A stretch of DNA of 64,000 nt from positions 7,593,001 through 7,657,000 of the forward strand of contig NZ_OX419519.1 in assembly GCF_948472415.1 (NCBI RefSeq), given 5' to 3'. The position numbers and the translations under genes were made by a program. Origin of the DNA: Kitasatospora fiedleri (GTDB taxonomy: Bacteria > Actinomycetota > Actinomycetes > Streptomycetales > Streptomycetaceae). The notes under the pieces were generated by a model. That model saw only the letters and a list, made by a program, of their open reading frames with translations. It was not told where the DNA came from and searched no databases. Every line of letters starts with the position of its first letter. Within the stretch, counting starts at the first letter, position 1. Below are positions 18,645 to 27,819 of the stretch, piece by piece.

Positions 18645-20781
18645 GTGGTGGACGGCGCGGACATCTCGGCGGCACGGGTCGACAACACGATGTCGGGCAC
18701 GGTGCACGGCACCTCGATGCAGGTCGGAACCGTGCACGGAGGCATCACCTTCCAGTACGCGGCTGCCCCGACGGCCGGTACCCGGCCCGATCAGGTACCG
18801 AGGCCGCCTCGACGCTTCGTCAACCGTCGCGCCGACCTGGCCCGCCTGGACGGGCTGCTGGCCGAGGGGGCCAGCGCCGTGCTCAACGGCATGCCCGGCA
18901 TCGGCAAGACCGCCACGCTCTACCGCTGGGCACACGACAACCAGTAGCACTTCCCGGACGGCCAGCTCTTCGTCGACTTCGCCAAACTGCGCTCCGCGGC
19001 CGGTGCCGACCTGTCCGAGGCGCTCACGATGTGCCTGCGCGCCCTCGGCATGCCCAACGAGCAGATCGGCAGCGGAACCGCCGAGCTGGAGAACACCTTC
19101 CGCAGTGTCTCCCGCGACCGACGACTGCTGGTGGTGCTCGACGAGGTCACCGAACCCGGCCACGTCCGCAGCCTGACCTCCAAGGGCGAAGGCAGCATCG
19201 TCCTGGCGACCTCCAACCGGCGGCTCGGCGAACTCGCCCTGCGCGACGTCGAGCTGGTCGAACTCGACGTCTTCGACCCGGCAGCCGCCAAGGAACTGCT
19301 CGGTGAACTCTGCGGACACGCAGCCGTCGACGCGGATCCCGACTCCGCCGGCCGGCTCGCCGAGCTCTGCGGTGGCCTGCCGACCGCGCTGCGCATCGCT
19401 GCCGCCCGCCTGCACAGCGACCGGCTCACCCTCGCCCAACTCGCCGACGAACTCGCCGACGAGCGCCGACGTCTCGGCCGGCTCACCGTCCAGGGGACCA
19501 ACTCCACCGGTGTCTCCGCGACCCTCAGCCTCGCCTACCGAGACCAGACCGAACCCGCGGCACGGCTGTACCGCGTCCTGGGCGACCTGCCCGGAGTCAG
19601 CTTCGACTCCGGTGTCGTCGCTGCCGCGGCCGTGCTCGACACGGAGACCAGCACCCGGCTGCTGACCGCCCTCTCCGGTGCGCACCTCGTCCACCGCGCC
19701 GACGACGGGCGCTACCAGCTGCACACTCTGGTCCGGCTGCACGCCCAGGAGACCGCGCGGAAGACCGATCCGCCGGAGACCGAGCGGCAGATCGTCCAGC
19801 GCGTGACCACCCACTACCTGGCACTCGTCACACTCGCCGACCTGACCGTCCGGGCAGACCGGCTGCGCATCCTCGACATCGGCGAAGTGCTGCAGCAGCC
19901 CGCGGACCGGATCGACACGCTCGTACGGCACTCGCCCTTCGCCGTCTCCGACACACCGGACCGCGACGCGATCGGATGGCTGGAAGCCGAGCGGCCGAAC
20001 CTGATGGCCGTGCTGCGCGCTGCGGTCCGGTTCGGCTTCGACCGGCAGGCGTGGCAGCTCGCCGAAGCCCTGACTGTGCTGTTCCTCCACCACCGGCACC
20101 TCGTCGACTGGCGGGAGTCCCTGGCCCTCGGCGCGGATGCTGCCCACCAGGACCACCAACCCGCGGCCGAGGCACGACTGCGCAGCATGCTCTCCCGCCC
20201 TCTGCTCGACCTGCGCCAGGACGATCGCGCACTGGCAGAGTTGGAGGCCGCGACCGACCTGGCCGATCGTTCGGGCCACCCGGTGCTGCCGGGCTCGGTC
20301 CGCGAGTTCCTCGGACGCTACTGGGACCGGCGGGACCCGGAGCGGGCGGCGGCGGCCTACCGGGAGTCGCTGGAACTCAACCAGCGGGCCGGCGAGGCGC
20401 GCGGTGCAGCTCTCGCCCGGTACTTCCTCGGACGGGCGCTGCTGGTCGCCGCCGACGGAGCTGACGGCGTCCCGGAACGGAACGCCGACGGATCGAGGGC
20501 TGCCGAGGCGGAGCGGGAACTGCGCGCCGTGCACGAGGAGTTCCTCGGCCTGACCGGGGTCGACGGGAAACCGGCGCCGGATCGGCGGATGGCAGCCAGG
20601 GCACCGGCCGACCTGGGCCGCGCCCAGGCGAGGATCGGTGCGACGCGGAACGCCAGAGCGATGCAGGGACGGGCGATCGAAGCGCTGGTGGAGCTGACCG
20701 AGGACAGCGGCGAGCAGCGGCAGCTGCTAGTGCTCTGACCGCATGGGTTCACCGGGTCACTGCGTGCTTGTCGAGGACGGC

Positions 20782-21084
20782 TCAGCGATCGGCATCGGCG
20801 AGTGGTCCAGCTTTCGTGATAACTCCGGTGCACCAGTCCGGTCGATCGCTGGGTTGCCACGAGACTTCCAGCTCTCGGTGGGTCAACTCTTCGGCTCTGA
20901 GGTGGAGTGCAGCCTGTGCTGTCTCGGGCTCGCATGAGGGGGCGGGGTGATCGAGAGCACCATCGACGGTGCCGCCTGGTGCTTCGAAGTACACGGCGAA
21001 CCGCCACCGGTCCGGCGTGCGGTAAAGAACGAGCATCTTCGGAGTTCCGAACGTGCGCCAGTACGGCTTCCTGGTGCTTCCCAT
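20782..21084 (-). CDS. Hypothetical passenger protein of the IS630 element
   Basis: 100 residues, starting 24 bp downstream of the transposase stop on the same strand, wholly inside the element. Composition looks coding: VLYRTPDRWRFAVYFEAP, then ALDHPAP and LHLRAEELTHRELEV. No domain was recognised. There is no good ribosome site, so it may be translationally coupled to the transposase. IS630 elements usually carry only a transposase, so this is either an accessory gene or a captured host gene. Confidence 0.6.
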   Translation of the reverse strand: MGSTRKPYWRTFGTPKMLVLYRTPDRWRFAVYFEAPGGTVDGALDHPAPSCEPETAQAALHLRAEELTHRELEVSWQPSDRPDWCTGVITKAGPLADADR

Positions 21085-21108
21085 GGAGGAAGTATCGGCA
21101 ATGGCCGC

Positions 21109-22230
21109 TCAGGCGGCGGTGGTCAGGGCCCGGCCGCCCCAGCGCAGGCCCTTCTCGCTGCGGATGCGGGCACGCTCCTTGCGTTGGGTGGTGAGGGCGT
21201 CGGGGTGGCGGGCGTTGGCGTTGCGCCAGCGCAGGTAGGCGTGCAGCGCGCGGGTCTGGACGGTGTGATTGGGGTGGCTGGAGTTCGCGAGGATGAACTG
21301 CCTCAGTGGTCCGAAGTGCGCTTCGATCGGGTTGGCCCAGGAGGCGTTGGTCGGGGTGAAGCAGAGGTGGACGTTGTTGCTCTTCGCCCAGCGCAGGATC
21401 TTCCTGCCGTTGTGAGCGGACAGGTTGTCCAGGATCACGTAGACCGGACCGCCGTCCGGGCGGGCGGCCCGGATCGATCGGAGCGCGGCGAGCGTGTTCA
21501 AGGTGCCCTTGCGGCGGCGGTTGACACCCCACAAGGTGGCGTCGCCTATCGAGTAGCAGCCGTGGAAGTAGGTCACGCCGTGGGTGCGGTGGTAGGTCGC
21601 CGGAAGCCGGCCGGGCCAGCCCTCGGTAGCCCAGCAACTGCCGCCGGTGGGGCGGATGCCGAGCGGGCCGAACTCGTCGAACGCGAAGGTCCGGTCCGGG
21701 AAGTGCTCCAGGACGTGCTCGATCCGGTCGAGCTTGGCGTCTCGCTCGGGGTCGCTGGACTCCTTCCAGGTCTTGGTGCGCTGGAAGGTGATGCTGCGTC
21801 GGGCGAGCAGGCGGCGCAGGGCCTCTCGGCTGATTCGGATCACCCGGCCGTGAACCTTGCGCAGGTAGGCGAGCAGTTTGTGGATCGACCAGCGGGTGAA
21901 GGGCCGGCCGAGTCTGGTCGGGCGGGTGGTGGCCGTCCGGACGACAAAGTCCTCGTCGTCAGTGCTGATCAGGCGGGGACGGCCTCCCGCCCAACGAGGG
22001 TCCAGGCAGGCCAGACCGATCTCGTTGAAGCGATGGATGACGTCGCGCACCGTGTCCTCGTCGGCCTGCACGAGCTGGGCGATCACCGGGACGCGGTTCC
22101 CGCCGGCCGAGGCCAGCAGCATCATCGCTCGCCGGTAGCGCACCGAGCTGGTGCTGCCGCGCCGCACGATCCGCTGTAACTGCTGGCCCTCCTGGTCGGT
22201 CAGTCTCCGAACCTTGACTGGCTCCGCCAC
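21109..22230 (-). CDS. IS630-family transposase (DDE)
   Basis: 373 residues. The N-terminal helix-turn-helix region (VIAQLVQADEDTVRDVIHRF) is followed by a winged helix-turn-helix (TRWSIHKLLAYLRK). The catalytic DDE domain has FAFDEFGPLG (first Asp), VYVILDNLSAHNG (second Asp) and TNASWANPIEAHFG (Glu). The frame is intact, so the copy may be active. GTG 22230 follows GGGAGG by 5 nt; the open frame extends to 22281. Confidence 0.93.
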   Translation of the reverse strand: MAEPVKVRRLTDQEGQQLQRIVRRGSTSSVRYRRAMMLLASAGGNRVPVIAQLVQADEDTVRDVIHRFNEIGLACLDPRWAGGRPRLISTDDEDFVVRTATTRPTRLGRPFTRWSIHKLLAYLRKVHGRVIRISREALRRLLARRSITFQRTKTWKESSDPERDAKLDRIEHVLEHFPDRTFAFDEFGPLGIRPTGGSCWATEGWPGRLPATYHRTHGVTYFHGCYSIGDATLWGVNRRRKGTLNTLAALRSIRAARPDGGPVYVILDNLSAHNGRKILRWAKSNNVHLCFTPTNASWANPIEAHFGPLRQFILANSSHPNHTVQTRALHAYLRWRNANARHPDALTTQRKERARIRSEKGLRWGGRALTTAA

Positions 22231-22509
22231 CACGCCTCCCGAATCCTGGATGCCCACCCACATCCAACCGGTCCGGACCATGCCACCGCCAACCCGATGA
22301 ACCTATGCGGTCAGAGCACTAGGGCGGGCCCGGACCATCTACCGGGAGAGCGGCAACCCGCGAGCAGCGGAACTGCAGGCGCAGCTCGCGGAGTGAAACC
22401 TGCCGTTCACTCCTTCTCCAGGAAATCGTGCCGATGGCGGACAACGGGGTCAACCTCATAGAACCCCAGAAATGTCCACTTGGATGGTTTAGCGCCTGTT
22501 ATGCCCTTT

Positions 22510-22932
22510 TCAGGTGTGGGCACAGTGAGGCTCGGGCACCTTCCGGATCGTCAGCTCGCGGCAGTGCGAGCCCAGATCCAGCAGGAGGCCGAAGTGATCG
22601 AGCAGTTCAGGACGGGACTTGACGCGCAGCACGGTGTAGAACGCTGCGGCGGCCTGCCCAGGGGCCAACAGCTTCCCGTCGGCGGAACGAACCACGAACT
22701 GCGGTCCGCTCGCCAGGTCGACGAGGGCGCCATCGGGCAGCGACACGGCGATCAGCAGACAGACGTAGTGAGCCCGGAGCTCGGCGACCCGGTGGTGAGC
22801 CGCATCGAGCGAGGCGGACGGGCGCCGACAGGCCAGAACGGAGGCGCTGTCGGTGAGGTGCGTATCGGGTTCCTCGGCATCACTCGCAAGATGCCAGAAG
22901 GTCTGCTCCGATTCCTCACCCGGCTCATGCAT
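22510..22932 (-). CDS. Hypothetical protein
   Basis: 140 residues, no recognised domain. The C-terminal half looks protein-like (HYVCLLIAVSLPDGALVDL, QFVVRSADGKLLAPGQAAAA). ATG 22932 is preceded by GGGGAAA at about 11 nt. An overlapping plus-strand frame of similar length (22480-22953) lacks coding character. It lies just beyond the IS-split NLR-like gene and divergent from the nitrilase, with a strong hairpin between them. Confidence 0.5.
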   Translation of the reverse strand: MHEPGEESEQTFWHLASDAEEPDTHLTDSASVLACRRPSASLDAAHHRVAELRAHYVCLLIAVSLPDGALVDLASGPQFVVRSADGKLLAPGQAAAAFYTVLRVKSRPELLDHFGLLLDLGSHCRELTIRKVPEPHCAHT

Positions 22933-22990
22933 CGCTGCCGGGTTTCCCCTTGAAGGCTACTGGAGTGTGCAAGGTGGCTTCGACGGGCCC

Positions 22991-23023
22991 GGTCGTCAGC
23001 TGATGCCGGTTCAGCTGACGACC
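22991..23023. promoter_or_regulatory. Perfect 13-bp inverted repeat between divergent genes
   Basis: GGTCGTCAGCTGA, 7-nt loop TGCCGGT, then the exact complement. It lies upstream of both the hypothetical gene (start 22932) and the nitrilase (start 23101), so it is not an ordinary 3' terminator. It could be an operator or a leader hairpin. Confidence 0.5.
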
Positions 23024-23100
23024 GAGCCCGCGAGAGAAACGGGCCGGAGCGTGGGCGATAGCGTCCAGGCAGGCGATGCGATGGGAAGGGGAACCAATTG

Positions 23101-23829
23101 GTGCGGGTACGGGTGGCGGCGGCCCAGTTCGAGTGCGTTGCGGGTGACGTGGTGGCCAACGTGCGGCGGATCGCCGGTCTGGCGCGGGAGGCGCGGGAGG
23201 CGGGCAGCGTGGTGATGGTCTGCCCGGAGCTGGCGCTCACCGGGTACGAGCCCGAGCTGATCGGTGCGGACCGGACGCTGTGGACCGAGGCGGAGGACGT
23301 GCGTCTCGACCCGCTGCGTGAAGCGGGGATCACGGTGGTGGTCAACGGGGCTGCGGCAGGACCGGGAGGCCGACCACGGATCACCAGCACCGTGTACGCC
23401 CGGGACGGCTCCGTGGTGGAGGTGTACGCGAAGGAGCATCTGTATGAGAACGAACAGGAGGTGTTCGAGGCCGGGCGCGGGGGTGGCCGCTTCTGGCTGG
23501 ACGGCATCGGCTACTCGTTGGGGACGTGCTTCGACAACCACTTCCCCGAGGTGGCCGCGCGGAACGCAGCCCGGGGCTGCCAGGTACACCTGGCGAGTTC
23601 GCTGTACGGCACCGGAGGGGGACGTGAAGAGCGCCGAGCCCTTCACCCGGCGATAGCGAAGGCCACCGGAATGTACGTGCTGCTCGCCAACCACATCGGC
23701 CCCGCCGGACCGTGGACGGGCTGCGGGGGCAGCGCCGTGTGGGCACCGGACGGGACCGTGATGGCGGAGGCCGACGAAAGTGGCCCCCGGCTGCTGGTGG
23801 CCGACCTGGAGGTGGAGGTGAGCGGTTGA
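23101..23829 (+). CDS. Carbon-nitrogen hydrolase (nitrilase superfamily)
   Basis: 242 residues with the Glu-Lys-Cys triad of the superfamily: Glu in VCPELALTGYEP, Lys in EVYAKEHLYENE and Cys in GTCFDNHFPE. It likely hydrolyses an amide or carbamoyl compound in the cytoplasm; the subfamily is not fixed. The context gives no pathway. GTG 23101 follows AAGGGGA by 8 nt; TTG 23098 is adjacent and also in frame. Confidence 0.9.
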   Translation: MRVRVAAAQFECVAGDVVANVRRIAGLAREAREAGSVVMVCPELALTGYEPELIGADRTLWTEAEDVRLDPLREAGITVVVNGAAAGPGGRPRITSTVYARDGSVVEVYAKEHLYENEQEVFEAGRGGGRFWLDGIGYSLGTCFDNHFPEVAARNAARGCQVHLASSLYGTGGGREERRALHPAIAKATGMYVLLANHIGPAGPWTGCGGSAVWAPDGTVMAEADESGPRLLVADLEVEVSG

Positions 23830-23862
23830 GGCCGGGGGACCCGGCGGGACCGAAGGGGCGGC

Positions 23863-24357
23863 TCAGCGGTAGTCGTCGTCAGGGACACGATCGGCCAGGT
23901 CGTCGAGCACGGTGAACCTGACCGCCTCGCGCAGCGGCTCGTCGGGCTCGGCGTCGTCGAACTCGGCTTCGGCGTCCTCGTCCGGGTACACCAGGTGCAC
24001 GGCGGCCTCTTCTGCGCTGGCGGCCCCGGCGTCCGGTCCGACATCGGTGCCCTCGGTGTCGATGCCGTCCTCGACCAAGCGGCCGGAGCGGGGCGAGGGC
24101 CCGTCGGCCCAGCGGTCGTCGACCGCCTCGGGACTGTCGTCGGGCTCCTCCTCGGACAGCAACTGGTCCAGGGACTCGCCGCGCTCGGCCTCCTCGGGCG
24201 TGGTGCCGTACGCGGTGGCCCCGCGGTAGCCGTCCGGCGGGATGACTCCGGTGTCGAGCGGGTCGTCGTCCAGCTGGTCCGTGAGCAGGGAGTCGGCAGG
24301 TTCGAGAACGCCGTCGTCCTCGGCGGGCTCCGGGTCCTGGGCGTCCCAGTCGGTCAT
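23863..24357 (-). CDS. DUF5709-family acidic protein
   Basis: 164 residues, extremely acidic (strings of Asp/Glu). It carries the family signatures DDGVLEPADSLLTDQLDDDP, TGVIPPDGYRGATAYGTTPE and ESLDQLLSEEEPD, and a C-terminal EAVRFTVLDDLADRVPDDDYR-like motif. The function of the family is unknown. ATG 24357 is supported by AGGTG. Convergent with the nitrilase. Confidence 0.85.
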   Translation of the reverse strand: MTDWDAQDPEPAEDDGVLEPADSLLTDQLDDDPLDTGVIPPDGYRGATAYGTTPEEAERGESLDQLLSEEEPDDSPEAVDDRWADGPSPRSGRLVEDGIDTEGTDVGPDAGAASAEEAAVHLVYPDEDAEAEFDDAEPDEPLREAVRFTVLDDLADRVPDDDYR

Positions 24358-24703
24358 GACAGCACCTGTCCTCGTCGCTCGGGGTGAGGTCGCACGCAGC
24401 TTCTTCATGCTCGCCAGGGAGTCACCCAGCCCGCAACACGGCGCGGCGCCGAAGCACTCGGGGCAGGAGCCGGGACGGGCGGTCTCCGTGGGTCTGGCGG
24501 GAGCAGGTGGAACGGTTGTCAACAGGGAAGTTGCCTGGCCGGGGCATGGCAGCAGGTGCGTTGCCGTGGAGCGGAAGTGCAGGGAGGAAGGCAGGACGGG
24601 GAGCGGTGCCGGGCCGTGGCCCAGGGCGGTGAGCCGGGGGTCGGGGCCGGTGAGCAGGCAGGTGGGTGCGGTGGAGGGATTTCAGGTGCGAGAGGAGGTG
24701 GGG
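24358..24703. other. Intergenic region upstream of LAL regulator
   Basis: 346 bp, G-rich, with purine-rich simple sequence. Frames are open on the plus strand into the LAL gene, but without family similarity. It holds the promoters of the DUF5709 gene (minus) and the LAL regulator (plus). Confidence 0.4.
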
Positions 24704-27700
24704 ATGAAGGGTTTCGGTGCGGAAGCAGCCGAGCGTGGTGCGTCGGCGGGCAGCGGCCGGGGAGTGCGGGCGGCACGGCATCATGGGGAGTATGGAACGT
24801 ACGTGCTCTCGCTGGCCGGTGCGGTCGGGCCGGGTGCGCGGATGGGGCGTTCGGAGATGAGGCACGGCGGGGAAGTGCCGGGCTTCGTCGGGCGGCGGCG
24901 TGAAGTGGCCCGGTTAGTCGAGGTGCTGCGCACTGCGTCGGCGGTGATGCTGGTGGAGGGCGATGCGGGGGTCGGGAAAACCGCGCTGGTCGAGCGGGCA
25001 CTGGCGGAGGCCGGGACCCCGGGGGAACGGGTGCTGACCGCACGGTGCCACCCAGTGGTCGAGCCGCCGCCCTACGGGCCGTTGCTGGACGCATTCCGGC
25101 GCAGCCGTCCGGCCCTGGCGGCGACCGCCGGGGTACCGCCGAGCGCCGGTGCGCTCCGCGCGTGGCTGCCGGACCTGGCCGACCTGCTGCCGGCGGACAC
25201 CGCCGGGCCGGGAGCCGACGAGCGGTACCGGCTGGCACAGGGCCTGCGGGCGCTGCTCGGAGCACTGGGCGAGGTGGTGCTTCTGGTCGAGGACGCGCAG
25301 TGGGCCGATCGGGCGACCAGGGAGCTGTTGCTGCTGCTGGCCAGGGACCCGCACCCCGGCCTGTCGCTGGTGGTGACCTACCGGCCGGAGGAGCTACCGG
25401 ACGGGGCGTCCGTGCTGGGAACGGCCTACCGCTGCCCGCCCGGTGTCTCCGGAGGGTTGCTCAGGGTCGAGCCCCTGGACGAGGCGGAGATCCTGGAACT
25501 GGCCCGTGCCGCGCTCGGTGCCAGTGGCGGGACCGGTTCGGCCGCTGGTAGCAGCCCCGCCGCCGGGACCGTGCCTGCGGTGGCGGCCCTGCTGTACCGA
25601 CGCTCCGGTGGGCTTCCGGCGGCGATCGTCGAGGACCTGGCGGCACTGCGCGAGGACGATCGGCGGACGGACCCCGTCGCCCTCCTGGCCGGGGCGGACC
25701 TGCCGCGCGGTCTGCGGGACGCGGTGGCCGAGCGCTTGGCGGGGCTCGGTCCGGAGGCGCGTGCGGTGGTGGAGACGGTTGCCGTGCTGGACGAGCCGGC
25801 CGGGGAGGAGCTGATCGCCGAGGTCTCCGCGCTGCCCGCCGAGCAGGTCTCCGCCGGGCTGGTGGAGGCCCTGCGCGCAGCGGTGCTGAGCGAGCCCGCT
25901 CCGGCCAGGTACGCGTTCCGCCGGGAGCCCGCCCGGCAGGTGGCGTACCGGCGGATACCGGGCCCGACGCGCTCCGCGCTCCACCGCCGGGCCATCGAGG
26001 CGCTGGGCGCCAGGCAACCGCGGCCACTCGCCCGGATCGCCGCGCACATCCGCGCGCTCGGCGACCGGGACGCCTGGCAGCAGGCCGCCGAGGCGGCAGC
26101 CGAACAGGCCGCGGAGCAGGGCCACACTGCGGTGGCGGGCGCGCTGCTGCGCGAGCTGCTCGCCGAGACCGACCTCGCGCCGGAGCGCTGCGGGCGGACC
26201 GCCCGGGCGCTGGCCGGCCTGGCCGCGAACGCCGCCTACGACGAGGCCAGCACCGAGGTGCTGGCCGACATCATCGCGGACCCCCGGCTGCCGGTGGCCG
26301 ACCGCGGTGAGGTCCGGCTCACCCTGGGCCTGCGGGTGGCCGTCCAGGGCGGCGACCGGGCCGGGTTCGCCCTGGTCGAACAGGCCGCCGACGAACTCAT
26401 CGCCGAACGGCCGGCCCGCGCCGCCCGGGCCCTGGTCGCGCTCGCGATGAACGAACGCGACGGCGCGGGCGCGGCCGTCCGGGAGCGGATGGCCAAGGCC
26501 GCCGCCGCGCTGGAGATCGAGCCCGACGAGGAGGTCGCCGCCGCCTACCGTGCCACCAGGCTCACCTTCCAGGCCCGCGAGGGCGACCCCGAGCTGTGGC
26601 CCGAACTCGACCGGCTGCCGCGCGGCGCCTCCAGCCCGGAGCTCGTCCGGCAGACCGCCAGAGCCCTGTTCAACGTCGGCGAAATCGCGATGGAGACCGG
26701 CCACGACCAGCGGGCCGGACGGCTGCTCGCCGAGAGCCGCGCCCTGGCCCGGCAGGCCGCGATCTCCTACCTGGAGTGCTACAGCCGGATCGCCCTGCTG
26801 CGCCTCGACGGCCTGGCCGGGCGGTGGCAGGGCCTGGAGGAGCGGTTCGAGGCGCTCGGCACCGAGTACCCGGACGTGGCGATGGTCCGGGTCGAACGCG
26901 CCCTGCTGTTCGGTCGGATGGCCGCCTCGCGAGGGCGGCTGGCGGTCGCCCGGGCCGAGTTCGAGTCCGCTGCCGGGTACGGGGAGCGGGAGTCGCAGGT
27001 CACCACGGCGATCAGGGCCGCCGCCGGTCTGGGAGCGGTGGAACTGGTGGAACGCGGGGCGGAGGCGGCTGCCGCGCTGCTGGCGCCGGCGGTGGCGATC
27101 CTGCGCCGGGCCGGAGCGTGGGCCCGCGCCGGGGAACTGCTGCCGATCGCCGTGGAGGTCGTACGGGGCGTCGGCGACGAGGGCGCGACCCGGCACCTGG
27201 TCGAGGAGGCGGCGGAGGCGATCGGGAGGACGGACGCGCCCGCCGCCCACGCGGGGCTGGCCTTGGCCCGGGGCGTCCTGCTGGAGGGGGAGGACCCGGG
27301 CGGTGCGATCGAGTCCTACCGCCGGGCCCGGGACGCCTGGCGGAGCATCGGCCGCCCCTACGAGGTCGCCAGGGCGGAGGAGCGGTTGGCCCGGGCACTC
27401 GCGGAGCGCGACCCGCAGACCGCGGCCGAGCGGTTGGCCGCCGCCGAAGCCACCTACACCACCCTTGGGGCAGCCTCCGACGCGGCCCGCTGCCAGCACG
27501 TCCGGCGGGACCTCGGACTCGGGCGGATGGCCTCGCCCGGACGGCGCGGCTACGGCGAGGCGCTCTCGCCGCGTGAGCGGCAGGTCGCGGAGCTGGTCGG
27601 GCAGGGGGTCAGCAACCAGGACATCGCCCAGGTGCTGTTCCTGTCGCCGCGCACGGTGGAGCACCACGTGGCCAGCGTGCTGAGGAAGTTGGGCGTGGGC

Positions 27701-27742
27701 CGGAAGGACGTGGCGGAGGCGCTGGCGGAGACCGAGAGCTGA
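24704..27742 (+). CDS. LuxR-family regulator with AAA ATPase domain (LAL type), contains a TTA codon
   Basis: About 1012 residues. An AAA/STAND ATPase (GDAGVGKTALVERAL at about residues 86-100; Walker B VVLLVEDAQWAD) is followed by a long helical/TPR-like region. The C-terminal LuxR helix-turn-helix (SPRERQVAELVGQGVSNQDI through TVEHHVASVLRKLGV) lies at about residues 955-1000. Such proteins activate secondary-metabolite or sugar genes in streptomycetes. ATG 24704 is preferred for its GGAGG 5 nt upstream; family similarity only begins near ATG 24857 (EVPGFVGRRREV). The leucine at 24914-24916 is TTA, so translation should depend on the bldA tRNA. The target genes are unknown. Confidence 0.88.
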   Translation: MKGFGAEAAERGASAGSGRGVRAARHHGEYGTYVLSLAGAVGPGARMGRSEMRHGGEVPGFVGRRREVARLVEVLRTASAVMLVEGDAGVGKTALVERALAEAGTPGERVLTARCHPVVEPPPYGPLLDAFRRSRPALAATAGVPPSAGALRAWLPDLADLLPADTAGPGADERYRLAQGLRALLGALGEVVLLVEDAQWADRATRELLLLLARDPHPGLSLVVTYRPEELPDGASVLGTAYRCPPGVSGGLLRVEPLDEAEILELARAALGASGGTGSAAGSSPAAGTVPAVAALLYRRSGGLPAAIVEDLAALREDDRRTDPVALLAGADLPRGLRDAVAERLAGLGPEARAVVETVAVLDEPAGEELIAEVSALPAEQVSAGLVEALRAAVLSEPAPARYAFRREPARQVAYRRIPGPTRSALHRRAIEALGARQPRPLARIAAHIRALGDRDAWQQAAEAAAEQAAEQGHTAVAGALLRELLAETDLAPERCGRTARALAGLAANAAYDEASTEVLADIIADPRLPVADRGEVRLTLGLRVAVQGGDRAGFALVEQAADELIAERPARAARALVALAMNERDGAGAAVRERMAKAAAALEIEPDEEVAAAYRATRLTFQAREGDPELWPELDRLPRGASSPELVRQTARALFNVGEIAMETGHDQRAGRLLAESRALARQAAISYLECYSRIALLRLDGLAGRWQGLEERFEALGTEYPDVAMVRVERALLFGRMAASRGRLAVARAEFESAAGYGERESQVTTAIRAAAGLGAVELVERGAEAAAALLAPAVAILRRAGAWARAGELLPIAVEVVRGVGDEGATRHLVEEAAEAIGRTDAPAAHAGLALARGVLLEGEDPGGAIESYRRARDAWRSIGRPYEVARAEERLARALAERDPQTAAERLAAAEATYTTLGAASDAARCQHVRRDLGLGRMASPGRRGYGEALSPRERQVAELVGQGVSNQDIAQVLFLSPRTVEHHVASVLRKLGVGRKDVAEALAETES

Positions 27743-27819
27743 GTTCGAGCGGTGGGCGGGCGTTCGGTGGGGAGGGAAGGAGAGCTGCGGGGAGGGGAGG
27801 GTAGCGGCCGGGGGCGGAG

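Larger units (their letters stand above)
20730..22319 (-). mobile_element. IS630-family insertion sequence, 1590 bp, complete
   Basis: Both ends can be read. The left end begins GTGCTCTGACCGCAT and the right end is its inverted copy. The terminal inverted repeats (20730-20757 and 22292-22319) match at 26 of 28 positions. A TA dinucleotide flanks each end (20728-20729 and 22320-22321), the target duplication typical of IS630/Tc1-mariner elements. Inside are a transposase and a 100-codon downstream reading frame, both on the minus strand. The element sits in the 3' part of the NB-ARC/TPR gene. Confidence 0.93.
18645..22396 (+). pseudogene. NB-ARC/TPR (NLR-like) ATPase gene, amber-interrupted and split by an IS630 element
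   Basis: Ancestral STAND ATPase of about 719 residues. The N-terminal tag has paired glycine motifs (SGTVHGTSMQVGTVHGG). The NB-ARC domain has Walker A GMPGIGKT and Walker B LLVVLDE, followed by winged-helix and TPR-like helical regions. Two lesions are visible. An in-frame TAG at 18945-18947 (codon 101) falls just after the P-loop, before HFPDGQLFVDF. At 20728-20729 the frame enters an insertion element and stops at 20738. The lost C-terminus resumes exactly after the element (GRARTIYRESGNPRAAEL) and ends at TGA 22394-22396. Removing the element and one TA copy restores the frame. GTG 18645 is the likely start. A regulator or anti-phage sensor role is inferred only from the NLR-like fold. 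Confidence 0.88.

Noticed and set aside
18645..20738. Selenocysteine or readthrough explanation for the TAG in the NLR-like gene
   Set aside because: TAG readthrough (pyrrolysine or suppressor) has no supporting genes or context here, and the gene is already destroyed by the IS, so a decaying pseudogene is simpler.
22480..22953. 157-codon plus-strand frame opposite the hypothetical gene
   Set aside because: Amino-acid composition is antisense-like (Gly/Arg/Gln-rich). The minus-strand frame reads as a plausible protein, so it was kept instead.
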